Source of the DNA: Orlajensenia sp001423545
Lineage (GTDB): Bacteria; Actinomycetota; Actinomycetes; Actinomycetales; Microbacteriaceae
Direction: 5' to 3'
NCBI GenBank assembly: GCA_001423545.1
Contig: LMOK01000002.1
Coordinates: 124,001-188,000, forward strand
DNA: 64,000 nt
Shown here piece by piece: positions 8,970-17,278 of the stretch. Both the position numbers and the translations under genes were made by a program. Positions within the stretch are counted from its first letter, which is position 1. The number at the start of each line of letters is the position of its first letter. The notes below the pieces were generated by a model. It saw only the letters and a list, made by a program, of their open reading frames with translations, searched no databases and was not told the DNA's origin.

Positions 8970-8981
8970 TAGGCTGACACC
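8970..8981 (+). promoter_or_regulatory. Leaderless promoter -10 of the LacI gene
   Basis: TAGGCT (8970-8975) ends six bases before the GTG at 8982, with no ribosome-binding site between. This spacing would put transcription start at or near the start codon. The same arrangement recurs before several other genes in the window. Confidence 0.6.
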
Positions 8982-9998
8982 GTGGCAGAGAGCACCCCGC
9001 GCAAGCGCCCGACGATCGAGGATGTCGCGCGCGAGTCCGGCGTCTCGCGCGGCACGGTGTCGCGCGTGCTCAACGGTGGTCATTGGGTGAGTCCGGATGC
9101 CGCAGCCGCCGTCGAGAAGGCGATCAAGAAGACCGGCTTCCGGGCGAACCCGCACGCCCGCAACCTGGCGACGGCCCGCGCGAACTCCATAGCGTTCCTG
9201 CTCACCGAGTCGCACGAGCGCCTGTTCGAGGACCCGAACTTCTCCGCCCTCATGCGTGGAGCCGCGCAGGCGCTGGCCGAGCGGGACCTGCCGCTCGTGC
9301 TGCTGATGGCCGGGTCGGACGACGAGCAGCGCCGCGCCACCGAGTTCATCACCGCCGGCCACGTCGACGGGGCCCTGCTCGTGTCGTCGCACCGCGGGCG
9401 TGAGAGCTTCCTCGGGGAGCTCGTGGCCGCCGAGATCCCGGTGATCGCCTGCGGCATCCCGCTCGGCTACGAACGTCGCATCGGCTACGTCTCGGCCGAC
9501 GACCTCGAGGGTGCGCGCGACATGGTGCTCTACCTCCGCGGCCTCGGACGCAGGCGCGTCGCCCACATCGCCGGCCCACTCGACACCTCCGGTGGAACCG
9601 GGCGCCTCGAGGGGTATCGCCTGGAGATGGGCGACGACTTCGACGAGTCGCTCGTCGAGGAGGGTGACTACTCCCGCACGAGCGGGGAGCGGGCCATGCG
9701 CGCACTGCTGGAGCGGCATCCGGATGTCGACGCCGTCTTCGCCGCCAACGACCTCATGGCCGCGGGCGCGCTCGACGTGCTGCGCGCTGCCGGACGCTCG
9801 GTTCCCACCGATGTCGCGGTCGCCGGCTTCGACGACGCCCCCATCGCCACGCGCACCTCGCCCGAGCTCACCACGATGCGCCAGCCCTTCGATCGCATCG
9901 CGCGGGAGATGGTGCGGATGCTGCTCGAGGTCATCGACGGGCAGCCCGCCGCGCGGCTCACGATGCCCACGGAGCTGGTGGTGCGCGGGTCGGCGTAG
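8982..9998 (+). CDS. LacI-family transcriptional regulator of the galactoside operon
   Basis: This 338-residue regulator has a standard LacI helix-turn-helix (TIEDVARESGVSRGTVSRVL, about residues 11-30), hinge helix, and a periplasmic-binding-like effector domain ending FDDAPIATRTSPELTTMRQP. It starts with GTG and appears leaderless. It follows the ABC permeases and is the obvious regulator of the ABC operon and of the divergent GH42 gene, by binding the CebR-like operator at 5542-5555. The effector is inferred to be a galactoside or its product. Confidence 0.92.
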   Translation: MAESTPRKRPTIEDVARESGVSRGTVSRVLNGGHWVSPDAAAAVEKAIKKTGFRANPHARNLATARANSIAFLLTESHERLFEDPNFSALMRGAAQALAERDLPLVLLMAGSDDEQRRATEFITAGHVDGALLVSSHRGRESFLGELVAAEIPVIACGIPLGYERRIGYVSADDLEGARDMVLYLRGLGRRRVAHIAGPLDTSGGTGRLEGYRLEMGDDFDESLVEEGDYSRTSGERAMRALLERHPDVDAVFAANDLMAAGALDVLRAAGRSVPTDVAVAGFDDAPIATRTSPELTTMRQPFDRIAREMVRMLLEVIDGQPAARLTMPTELVVRGSA

Positions 9999-10012
9999 TC
10001 CGCCCGTCCTCT

Positions 10013-10042
10013 CCGCCGGGACACCCTTGTCCCATCCGGCGG
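10013..10042 (+). terminator. Terminator hairpin after the LacI gene
   Basis: A compound hairpin: CCGCC (10013-10017) pairs with GGCGG (10038-10042), and GGGACA (10018-10023) pairs with TGTCCC (10028-10033) around a 4-nt loop, with a small 3' bulge. It lies 15 bases past the LacI stop codon and before the gamma-glutamyltransferase leader. Confidence 0.6.
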
Positions 10043-10093
10043 CCCCGGCTAGCGTGGGCAGCATCGGTCTGTAACCACTTCGGGGGACACAAC

Positions 10094-12001
10094 ATGGTCA
10101 GCAACGTCGCACGCACCGTTCCTTCACACCGCTCCCGGATGCTCCGGCGCATGGCTCTCGCCACCGCCGGCGTGCTCGCCCTCAGTGCTCTCGCGGGAGT
10201 GGCTCCGGCCTCGGCGCAGTCACAGGCAGCGGCATCCGTCACCAATGGAGTCGTCACCGGAGGAGGCCACGGCAACAATCCGGGCTCGAAGCCGACCACG
10301 TCGACCTCCACGGGGTACGGCGGCGCGGTGTCGTCGGTCGATGCATCCGCGAGTCGGGTGGGCATCGAGGTTCTGAAGCGCGGCGGCAATGCGGCGGATG
10401 CCGCAGTCGCCACAGCGGCGGCCCTCGGCGTGACCGAGCCGTACAGTGCGGGCATCGGCGGCGGAGGGTACTTCGTCTACTTCGACGCCAAGTCCGGCGA
10501 GGTCAGCACCATCGACGGCCGCGAGACGGCGCCGGCGGGCATCGCCCCCGACGCCTTCATCGATCCGGCGACCGGAGCGCCGTACCCGTTCACGCCGCAG
10601 CTCGTCTCCTCGGGCGTCTCGGTGGGAGTGCCCGGAACCCTCGCCACCTGGGACGCCGCCCTCGACGAGTTCGGCACGAAGCGACTCTCCTCCATGCTCG
10701 CGCCGGCCATCCTGTTGGCCGCGAAGGGCTTCCCGGTCGACGACACCTTCCGCAACCAGACCCTCGACAACAAGGCGCGGTTCGCCGCGTTCCCCGACAC
10801 CGCGAAGCTGTTCCTGCCGGGAGGCGACGCGCCGAAGGTCGGCACGACCTTCCGCAACCCCGCGCTCGCCAAGACCCTCGCCCTCATCGCGCTGCGCGGA
10901 CCCGACGCGCTGTACGAGGGACGGCTCGCCGCGGAGATCGCCGACGTGGTGCAGAACCCGCGGATCGATCCGGCCTCCACCCTCCCCGCGCCGGCGGGCA
11001 CCATGACCACCGCAGACCTCGCGGCCTACGAGGTCGTGCAGCAGGCCGCGACGCAGGTCGACTACCGCGGCCTCGACGTCTACGGCATGGCGCCGTCGTC
11101 GTCGGGCGGCATCGCCGTGGGCGAGGCGCTCAACATCCTTGAGAACCACGATCTCTCGTCGACGGATGCCGCAGCCGCCCTGCACCTCTACCTCGAGGCG
11201 TCGGCCCGGGCCTTCGCGGACCGCGGCGCGTACCTCGGCGACCCCGCCTTCGTCGACGTTCCGACCGAGACGCTGCTCAGCCAGGAGTTCGCGGACGCCC
11301 GCGACTGCACGATCGACCCGTCGGCTGCCTCGACCCGCCCGGTGCCGGCCGGAGCGCTCGATGCCGCCGGATGCGCCTCAGTCGCCTTCGAGGAGGCCGC
11401 CGACACCGAGAACGTGTCGACGACGCACCTCTCCGTGGTCGACAAGTGGGGTAACGCCGTGGCCTACACGCTCACGATCGAGCAGACCGGCGGCTCGGCG
11501 ATGGTGGTTCCGGGCCGTGGATTCCTGCTCAACAACGAGCTGACCGACTTCAGCACGGTCTACAACGCCACCGACCCGAACCGCATCGAGCCGAACAAGC
11601 GCCCGCGGTCGTCGATGTCGCCGACCATCGTGCTCGACGAGGGGAAGGTGAAGTTCGTCGTTGGGTCGCCCGGCGGCGCCACCATCATCACGACAGTGCT
11701 GCAGATCCTGATGAACCGCATCGACCTGGACATGACACTGCCCGAGGCCGTCGCGGCGCCCAGGGCGTCGCAGCGGAACGGCCCCACGACGTCAGCCGAG
11801 CCCGAGTTCATCACGGCCTACGGTTCGGCGCTGGCGCCCTACGGACAGGTGCTGGTGCCCTCCGGCGACCAGTTCACCTCGGCCGCGCAGATCGGCGCGG
11901 CGGCGGCGATCGAGGTCGGGCGGAAGGGTCTGCTCACGGCGGCCGCGGAACCCGTGCGTCGCGGAGGCGGCACCGGCCTGGTGGTGCGCCCCGCGCGGTA
12001 G
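10094..12001 (+). CDS. ggt: Secreted gamma-glutamyltransferase
   Basis: This 635-residue Ntn hydrolase cleaves gamma-glutamyl bonds such as in glutathione. A signal peptide (basic start, hydrophobic run, ASAQ cleavage near residue 36) directs export. The large-subunit region holds GIGGGGYFVY; autocleavage and catalysis depend on Thr443 in ENVSTTHLSVVDK, where the small subunit would begin with TTH. Later conserved blocks are NKRPRSSMSPTIV and GSPGGATIITTVLQ. GGGGG lies just upstream of the ATG. It stands alone, with a hairpin at its stop codon. Likely role: outside-cell recovery of amino acids from glutathione and related peptides. Confidence 0.95.
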   Translation: MVSNVARTVPSHRSRMLRRMALATAGVLALSALAGVAPASAQSQAAASVTNGVVTGGGHGNNPGSKPTTSTSTGYGGAVSSVDASASRVGIEVLKRGGNAADAAVATAAALGVTEPYSAGIGGGGYFVYFDAKSGEVSTIDGRETAPAGIAPDAFIDPATGAPYPFTPQLVSSGVSVGVPGTLATWDAALDEFGTKRLSSMLAPAILLAAKGFPVDDTFRNQTLDNKARFAAFPDTAKLFLPGGDAPKVGTTFRNPALAKTLALIALRGPDALYEGRLAAEIADVVQNPRIDPASTLPAPAGTMTTADLAAYEVVQQAATQVDYRGLDVYGMAPSSSGGIAVGEALNILENHDLSSTDAAAALHLYLEASARAFADRGAYLGDPAFVDVPTETLLSQEFADARDCTIDPSAASTRPVPAGALDAAGCASVAFEEAADTENVSTTHLSVVDKWGNAVAYTLTIEQTGGSAMVVPGRGFLLNNELTDFSTVYNATDPNRIEPNKRPRSSMSPTIVLDEGKVKFVVGSPGGATIITTVLQILMNRIDLDMTLPEAVAAPRASQRNGPTTSAEPEFITAYGSALAPYGQVLVPSGDQFTSAAQIGAAAAIEVGRKGLLTAAAEPVRRGGGTGLVVRPAR

Positions 12002-12026
12002 AGCGGAGCGCTGACGCACTCCGCTC
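12001..12026 (+). terminator. Hairpin at the end of ggt
   Basis: GAGCGGAG (12001-12008) pairs with CTCCGCTC (12019-12026) around a 10-nt loop; the first base is the last base of the stop codon. No T run follows. Confidence 0.5.
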
Positions 12027-12439
12027 GCCGACGGCAGCGACGTAGGGCCGCCGAGGTCCGGGCAAGGTGCGCCTCGTGCCCGCTCGGCGCGCCTTAGGTG
12101 TTTTGGCGGAGGTTGCTACACATGCCGGATGTCCCAAACACCGCCAGGTTTGGCGGCAACTCCGCGTGCAGTGCTCGCCCGCGTGGCTGGCGACACAGCA
12201 CCCCGATAGTCCAACCTGTGCATAGAGTTCCATAAGACTGAACCCAGTCAGTAGCCAGTCAGTAGCCAGTCAGCACCCAGTCAGCACGCAGTTCGCACCC
12301 AGAATTCTCCCAGTGCGCTTCTCTAGAATCTCGCAAGAGCTACCGGTTGTTCGATCTGATGTGACACCGCGTCCTTTGGCTCTTCCTCGCGTTTACCCGC
12401 TCGCTCCAGCGACGGATGCGCCCCGCCACACGGAGAGCT
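12027..12439. other. Intergenic region before the SNase gene
   Basis: I see no convincing gene in this stretch of about 410 bp. It holds GC-rich partly repeated sequence around 12090-12170 (two similar TTTGGCGG-containing copies) and a five-copy 11-bp tandem repeat at 12245-12299. It should contain the promoter of the SNase gene, but I could not place it. Confidence 0.6.
12245..12299. repeat. Five tandem 11-bp repeats
   Basis: The unit CAGTCAGTAGC occurs at 12245, 12256, 12267, 12278 and 12289: two identical copies, then CAGTCAGCACC, CAGTCAGCACG and CAGTTCGCACC. A more degenerate sixth unit starts at 12300. The array lies 140 bp upstream of the SNase gene. A period close to one helical turn suggests a protein-binding array. 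Confidence 0.85.
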
Positions 12440-13750
12440 ATGAAATCCTCTGCCCCTGTAATCGCTGCGCCCGCAAACGGTCGAAGTTTCCCGAAGTGGT
12501 CTCTCGCGCTTGGGGCGACGATAGTGCTGGCACTCGTCGGAGGCGGTCTGGCGGCGGGTGGGCAGCCCGCTCAGGCCGCAACGGAAAGTGCGGCGGTGGA
12601 GCGTGTCGTCGATGGCGACACGGTCGACATTCGCACCGGAGATCTCGTCACCCGCATCCGGCTGCTCAACATCGACACCCCGGAGCTGAATGTCCGGAAG
12701 GGTACGCCTGAGTGCCTCGCCCAGGAGGCGACGGATGCGCTCAAGGGCCTCCTCCCCGCCGGGTCGGCCGTTCAGCTCGACTACGACAAAGTCAAGGAAG
12801 ACCGCTACGGCCGCACTCTCGCCGCCATCTCGAATGCCGACGGCGTCATGGTCGAATCTGAGCTCGCGCGTCGCGGCCTCGGTGTTCCCGCGTACTTCGG
12901 GGACAACGAGCGCTTCCTCCCGGCAGTCGAAGCAGCTGCGGGTCAGGCCGAGTCCGACCGGATCGGAGTCTTCGATCCGGCCCTTGACTGCACTCCTGCA
13001 GCGATGGCGACTGCCTTGGAGGCGCAAGCGGCGAAGGAGCTTCCGAAGGCGATGCCCAGTGGAATCGCTGAAGTAGCGACTCTGGTCGCCACCGCTGCCA
13101 CGATTCAAGCCGCCGCTCAATCGGCACAGGACGGCCTCGACTCCACTACATGGTTGTCGACCAAGGCGTTCAGCAACAGCAAATTCGACAAGCGGGTCCA
13201 CGCTGTCGAGAAGCGTGCGAACACTGTGAAGCGTGCAGGCATCACGAAGCTCGGTGGTTCGCTCGAGGATGAGGACGCCGCAGCGAAGAAGGCAGCGAAG
13301 GCCGCGAAGAAGGACGCTGCTGCAGCGAAATCGCCCGCGGCCAAGAAGCGCGCGGCCGCTGCCAGGAAGCTGCATGCGGCTTCTGCACAGAAAGTGGCTG
13401 CTGCCCGAGCAGAGGCGACCAAGAACGCCGCGGCGAAGGCCGCCAGTGCAGCCAAGGCCGCTGCCAAGGCTGCCGCGGATGCCGAGGCTGCCCGAGTTGC
13501 GCAGGAAGCGGCCGATGCCGCAAGAGCTGCACAGGAAGCAGCCGATGCTCAAGCGGCCGCGGATGCTCAGGCTGCTGCCGACCGCGCGGCGGAGTCGAGC
13601 AACTCCGGCTCTTCAGATTCTGGTTCGTCGACGAACACCGGCGGCGGGGGAGGCGACGGAGGCGGATCGACGTACACCGGATGCCGCAATTACAACGGCT
13701 ACGGAATGATCGACACCAAGGGTCGCCACTTCGAGCCGATCGCCTGCTGA
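12440..13750 (+). CDS. Exported nuclease-like protein: SNase domain plus Ala/Lys-rich tail
   Basis: This 436-residue protein has a signal peptide or N-terminal anchor (hydrophobic ALGATIVLALVGGGLA), then a staphylococcal-nuclease domain: VERVVDGDTVDI, RLLNIDTPEL and EDRYGRTLAAI carry the expected Asp, Arg and Glu positions. Residues about 230-390 are an Ala/Lys/Glu-rich helical, probably coiled stretch. A Ser/Gly-rich spacer follows, then a short terminal domain with two Cys (GCRNYNGYGM to the last residue), similar to Excalibur-like ends of actinobacterial thermonuclease proteins. GGAG is four bases before the ATG. It overlaps the next gene by one base. Likely a surface-bound DNA/RNA-degrading enzyme. 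Confidence 0.85.
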   Translation: MKSSAPVIAAPANGRSFPKWSLALGATIVLALVGGGLAAGGQPAQAATESAAVERVVDGDTVDIRTGDLVTRIRLLNIDTPELNVRKGTPECLAQEATDALKGLLPAGSAVQLDYDKVKEDRYGRTLAAISNADGVMVESELARRGLGVPAYFGDNERFLPAVEAAAGQAESDRIGVFDPALDCTPAAMATALEAQAAKELPKAMPSGIAEVATLVATAATIQAAAQSAQDGLDSTTWLSTKAFSNSKFDKRVHAVEKRANTVKRAGITKLGGSLEDEDAAAKKAAKAAKKDAAAAKSPAAKKRAAAARKLHAASAQKVAAARAEATKNAAAKAASAAKAAAKAAADAEAARVAQEAADAARAAQEAADAQAAADAQAAADRAAESSNSGSSDSGSSTNTGGGGGDGGGSTYTGCRNYNGYGMIDTKGRHFEPIAC

Positions 13751-14643
13751 TGACGAGGACAGAGGAAGAGGCAACCTCCGCCGACGCAGGCTGGTTCGAT
13801 GACGGCAGCGGTCGATTCCGTTATTGGGATGGGCACGCTTGGACCAACCACTTCGCCGGGGCCATTCCGGCACCGCCGCTGGGTCATGCTCGTCGCTTCG
13901 GTCGGGTGGCCGTTTGGGCCATGACTCTCGGCTTGGCGTCGTTCCTACTGTGGATCGTCCCAATCCTCGGGAATGCCGTCTCGCTCGGTGCGGTCGTCTT
14001 GGGGACCATGGCCCTGGCCCACCGGACCGCCAGGAGGGCCTCCGCGATCATCGGAATCGGTGGTGGCATGCTGACGGTCTTCTTCGCGCTGCTGATGACT
14101 GTCGGAGTCTTGGCGGGTGCAGGGGCATCAGCGGATGCGCAGGACGTACAGCCAGCCGAGCAGTCGTCGACACCAACTCCGGTCGCTGAACCCACCGACG
14201 CGCCTGAGAAGGCTGCCGCACCGGCCGCAGAATCGACACCGTCACCCTCAGATGTCCCGTTGATCGACGGATCGGTGAATGCCGATGACAGTGTCCACAT
14301 CACAGTGATGTCCGTGCGATCCGGCGTGGATTCGGTCAACGACGGCGTGGCGGAACGCGGGGCGAACGGTGAGTTCGCTGTGGTTGAGGTGAAGATCGAG
14401 AACGCGGGCGCCAAGGACATGGATGTGAATTATCAGGATTTCCTTGCGTCCGTCGATGGCGAGTCGGTCGAGGCGAGTGACGCTTCCACCGTCAATGGAG
14501 ACACATACACGGTGACGCTGAAGCCCGGCGCGGATGCTCATGCCAAGCTCTACTTCGACGTGCCAGTCGATTCGGATCTCGACGGCCTTGCCTACACCAC
14601 CGGCATGTTCGGGGACACCCTTCAAATCGCGCTGAGCGAGTAG
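13750..14643 (+). CDS. DUF2510/DUF4352 membrane protein
   Basis: This 297-residue protein starts in a TGATG overlap with the SNase gene, so translation is probably coupled. The N-terminal DUF2510 motif (GWFDDGSGRFRYWDGHAWTN) is followed by two or three membrane segments (about residues 55-125). A Thr/Pro/Glu-rich linker leads to a C-terminal DUF4352-like domain of immunoglobulin-type strands (about 180-297). Function is unknown. The domain order suggests a membrane protein displaying the C-terminal domain outside. Similar proteins are encoded at 53183-54211 and 56191-57240. Confidence 0.8.
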   Translation: MTRTEEEATSADAGWFDDGSGRFRYWDGHAWTNHFAGAIPAPPLGHARRFGRVAVWAMTLGLASFLLWIVPILGNAVSLGAVVLGTMALAHRTARRASAIIGIGGGMLTVFFALLMTVGVLAGAGASADAQDVQPAEQSSTPTPVAEPTDAPEKAAAPAAESTPSPSDVPLIDGSVNADDSVHITVMSVRSGVDSVNDGVAERGANGEFAVVEVKIENAGAKDMDVNYQDFLASVDGESVEASDASTVNGDTYTVTLKPGADAHAKLYFDVPVDSDLDGLAYTTGMFGDTLQIALSE

Positions 14644-14854
14644 GCGCGAGAGCGGGTCCTCAGGGTTAGGGGCGCAACCATCAACGTTCAGCGAGAGTAA
14701 TGTTGTGCGTTCGCGGCCGCGCACTCAGCGGCCGCATCCGTTCTTCCACCCCGCTGTCGCCGCCGACGGGCGTGGACTCCCGCGCGATGTTGCGCTCACC
14801 ACCGCCACCTCGTTTCCGTGCTCTCCCGGAGCCCCACAGCCGGAGTCCGACCTC

Positions 14855-16360
14855 ATGCCTGCTGCCCAGCGCCCCGCCCCCGCCCTCATCCGCACCCCGG
14901 TCACGGTCCTGACGGCGCTCCGATCCCCGCGCCAGCTCTCGCGTGAGGTGCTCGCCGGCATGGTCACCACGCTCGCGCTCGTACCCGAGGTCATCTCGTT
15001 CTCGATCGTCGCCGGGGTCGATCCGATGGTGAGCCTGGTCGCGTCGATCGTGCTGGCGCTGACGATGTCGATCCTCGGCGGTCGCCCCGGCGTCATCACC
15101 GCCGCCGCCGGATCCGTCGCCCTGGTCATCGCGCCGCTGGTGCACGAGCGCGGGGTCGAATACGTGCTCCCCACCGTGATCCTCGCCGGCCTCATCCAGA
15201 TCGCCTTCGGCCTCGCCGGCCTGGCCCGGCTCATGCGGTTCATCCCGCGGTCGGTGATGATCGGCTTCGTCAACGCCCTCGGCATCCTCATCTTCGTGGC
15301 GCAGGTCCCGCACGTGATCAACGTGCCCTGGCTCGCCTACGTTCTCTTCGCCGTGACCCTCGCGATCATCTTCATCGTGCCGCGCTTCACGAAGGCGGTG
15401 CCGTCGCCGCTGATCGCGATCGTGGTCGTCACCGCCATCGTGATCATCGCGAACATCACCGTTCCGAACGTCGCCGACGAGGGTCCGCTCACTGGACAGC
15501 TCCCGGGCATCACCCCGTTCCTGGTGCCGTTGAACCTCACGACGCTGCAGATCATCCTGCCGACGGCGTTGAGCGTCGCCTTCGTCGGCCTGATGGAGAC
15601 CCTCCTCACGGCGAAGCTCGTCGACGAGATGACCGACACCCCGTCGCACAAGGGCCGCGAGTCGTGGGCCCTCGGTGTCTCGAACATCCTCGCCGGGTTC
15701 TACGGCGGCATCGCCGGCTGCGCGATGATCGGCCAGACCGTGCTCAACGTCAAGACAGGCGGCGCCCGCACGCGCATCTCCACCGTCGTCGCGGGAGTCT
15801 TCCTGCTCTTCCTGGTCACGGCGCTGAGCTCGATCATGGGCCAGATCCCGATGGTCGCCCTCGCCGCGGTGATGATGGTCGTCGCCGTCACCACAGTCGA
15901 CTGGCACAGCCTCAAGCCATCGACTCTGCGACGGATGCCGATCCCCGAGACCCTCGTCATGGTGGTCACCGTGGTCGTCGTCGTCGCGACGAACAACCTC
16001 GCCCTCGGCGTGATCGTCGGAGTGATCCTGGCGATGGTGCTCTTCGCCCGCCGGGTCGCCCACGTCATCGCAGTCGAGCGCACGCTCGACGACGACGGCG
16101 AGAGCGTGCACTACGACGTGATCGGCCCGCTGTTCTTCGGCAGCAGCAACGACCTCGTCGACAGGTTCAGCTACGCCGACGATCCGGCATCCGTCACCAT
16201 CGATCTCAGCCGGGCGCAGATCTGGGACGCCTCCACCGTCGCCGCGCTCGACTCCATCGAGACGAAGTACCGTGCCCGCGGGGCCGCCGTCACGATCGAG
16301 GGGCTCGACGCGCGCAGCACCGGATTCCACAGCCGCCTGACGGGACGCTTCGGGGTCTGA
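14855..16360 (+). CDS. SulP family anion transporter with STAS domain
   Basis: This 501-residue transporter has the SLC26/SulP layout: about ten to twelve membrane segments from residue 35 to 410 and a C-terminal cytoplasmic STAS domain (from about HYDVIGPLFFGSSNDL) ending at residue 501. Conserved features include ALVPEVISFSIVAGVDP in the first segments and the GGIAGCAMIGQT stretch. The ATG at 14855 is chosen because the family's sequence begins soon after it and CGGAG lies nine bases upstream. Substrates in this family are sulfate, bicarbonate or dicarboxylates; the sequence does not show which one. Confidence 0.9.
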   Translation: MPAAQRPAPALIRTPVTVLTALRSPRQLSREVLAGMVTTLALVPEVISFSIVAGVDPMVSLVASIVLALTMSILGGRPGVITAAAGSVALVIAPLVHERGVEYVLPTVILAGLIQIAFGLAGLARLMRFIPRSVMIGFVNALGILIFVAQVPHVINVPWLAYVLFAVTLAIIFIVPRFTKAVPSPLIAIVVVTAIVIIANITVPNVADEGPLTGQLPGITPFLVPLNLTTLQIILPTALSVAFVGLMETLLTAKLVDEMTDTPSHKGRESWALGVSNILAGFYGGIAGCAMIGQTVLNVKTGGARTRISTVVAGVFLLFLVTALSSIMGQIPMVALAAVMMVVAVTTVDWHSLKPSTLRRMPIPETLVMVVTVVVVVATNNLALGVIVGVILAMVLFARRVAHVIAVERTLDDDGESVHYDVIGPLFFGSSNDLVDRFSYADDPASVTIDLSRAQIWDASTVAALDSIETKYRARGAAVTIEGLDARSTGFHSRLTGRFGV

Positions 16361-16414
16361 CGGATGCCGCTGGCCCGCATCCGTTCTGCTCTGAGCGGAT
16401 AGGGGGTGACGCGG

Positions 16415-16440
16415 CGACGCTCGCGAACTAGCCTCGCGCT
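16415..16440 (+). promoter_or_regulatory. Leaderless promoter and possible autoregulatory site of the PopR/ClgR-like gene
   Basis: TAGCCT (16429-16434) ends six bases before the ATG, a leaderless arrangement. Directly upstream, CGACGCTCGCGAAC (16415-16428) read on the other strand resembles the ClgR-type motif GTTCGC-N5-GCG that I recall, with one mismatch. Autoregulation is therefore possible but weakly supported. Confidence 0.4.
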
Positions 16441-17118
16441 ATGGGTACCGTCATCCCGATCCGCCGACTGGACACGTTCACGATGCCGACGCCGCGCGAG
16501 CCGCACCGTCAGATGCCGAGCCCGGCCCCGACCCCGCAGCGCGAGCCGCTCTGGCGCGACCTCGTCGGGGCCTTCCTCCGGCAGACACGCGCTGAGCAGC
16601 ACCGCATCCTCGCCGATGTGGCCTCGGCGGCAGGCGTGAGCACGCAGTACCTCTCCGAGATCGAGCGCGGACGCAAGGAGCCGTCGAGCGAGATCCTCGG
16701 CGCCGTCGCCGAGGCTCTCGGCCTGACGCTTCACGACATCGCGGCGGGCGTCGGCGCCATGATCGAACGCCGAGACGGCGAGCGGATGCGGCGACTCAGC
16801 GCGCTGCGACGCTCGCGCTCGTCGTCGGCAACCGCGCCGGCGCGCGGAGAGACCGATGTGCCGCCCGTGCCCGACGAGCCGAGTGCTCCCGGTGTGCCCG
16901 AGGCCCCTGAGCCGCCGTTCATCCCGTCCGAGCCGAACGGGCCGGGCGACCCGGGTACTCCGGATGGCCCGACCGAGCCGGACTTCCCGCTGACCCCGAC
17001 CGAGCCCGGCATCCCGATCGCCCCGGAGCCCGGCTTCCCGGGCGCCCCCGAGGAACCCATCGCCCCGTTCGGTGCCGTGTCGATCTCCTCGGGCATGGAC
17101 GTGGTGCTCGCCGCCTGA
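16441..17118 (+). CDS. PopR/ClgR-like XRE regulator with Pro-rich tail and LAA end
   Basis: This 225-residue protein has one XRE helix-turn-helix (residues about 38-95) with the ClgR/PopR signature AGVSTQYLSEIERGRKEPSS. These activators control clp genes in actinobacteria. The remainder is unusual: about 80 residues of Gly/Pro/Glu-rich, collagen-like sequence. The protein ends VVLAA; terminal alanines of ClgR and PopR are known signals for ClpP-dependent breakdown. It is convergent with the two clpP genes, matching the Streptomyces clpP3-clpP4/popR arrangement. It probably activates those genes and is itself degraded by Clp. The role of the tail is unknown. Confidence 0.8.
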   Translation: MGTVIPIRRLDTFTMPTPREPHRQMPSPAPTPQREPLWRDLVGAFLRQTRAEQHRILADVASAAGVSTQYLSEIERGRKEPSSEILGAVAEALGLTLHDIAAGVGAMIERRDGERMRRLSALRRSRSSSATAPARGETDVPPVPDEPSAPGVPEAPEPPFIPSEPNGPGDPGTPDGPTEPDFPLTPTEPGIPIAPEPGFPGAPEEPIAPFGAVSISSGMDVVLAA

Positions 17119-17138
17119 GCCACCGCCCCTCAACCATC

Positions 17139-17270
17139 GCTGGTCGAGTAGCGAGCGACGAAGGAGCACGCGTATCGAGACCCGCTGAACACGGCGCTAC
17201 CCGAGCAGCGCCCCTCTCGACGGATCTCGATACGTGTCCTCGCTGCGCTCGGGCACTACTCGATCAGCGG
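17139..17270. repeat. Large imperfect palindromic intergenic element
   Basis: The left part (17139-17183, with TGGTCGAGTAGCGAGCGACG and GTATCGAGACC) is repeated imperfectly in inverted form on the right (17224-17270, with GATCTCGATACGTGTCC and ACTACTCGATCAGCGG). Such elements are common between convergent genes in this group of bacteria. Here it fills the space between the regulator and the clpP genes and may act as a two-way terminator. Confidence 0.7.
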
Positions 17271-17278
17271 AGGGGAAC

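Noticed and set aside
7449..10064. An 871-codon open frame on the minus strand across permease and LacI genes
   Set aside because: Its translation is rich in His, Arg, Gln, Asp and Gly with no recognisable motif. It lies opposite three clear genes and is a product of third-position GC bias.
14681..16330. A 549-codon minus-strand frame opposite the SulP gene
   Set aside because: Asp/His/Arg-rich shadow translation; the SulP reading explains the region fully.
16865..17100. Collagen-like tail of the regulator as a separate gene or frameshift product
   Set aside because: The frame is continuous from the helix-turn-helix to the LAA end, with no internal start or break.
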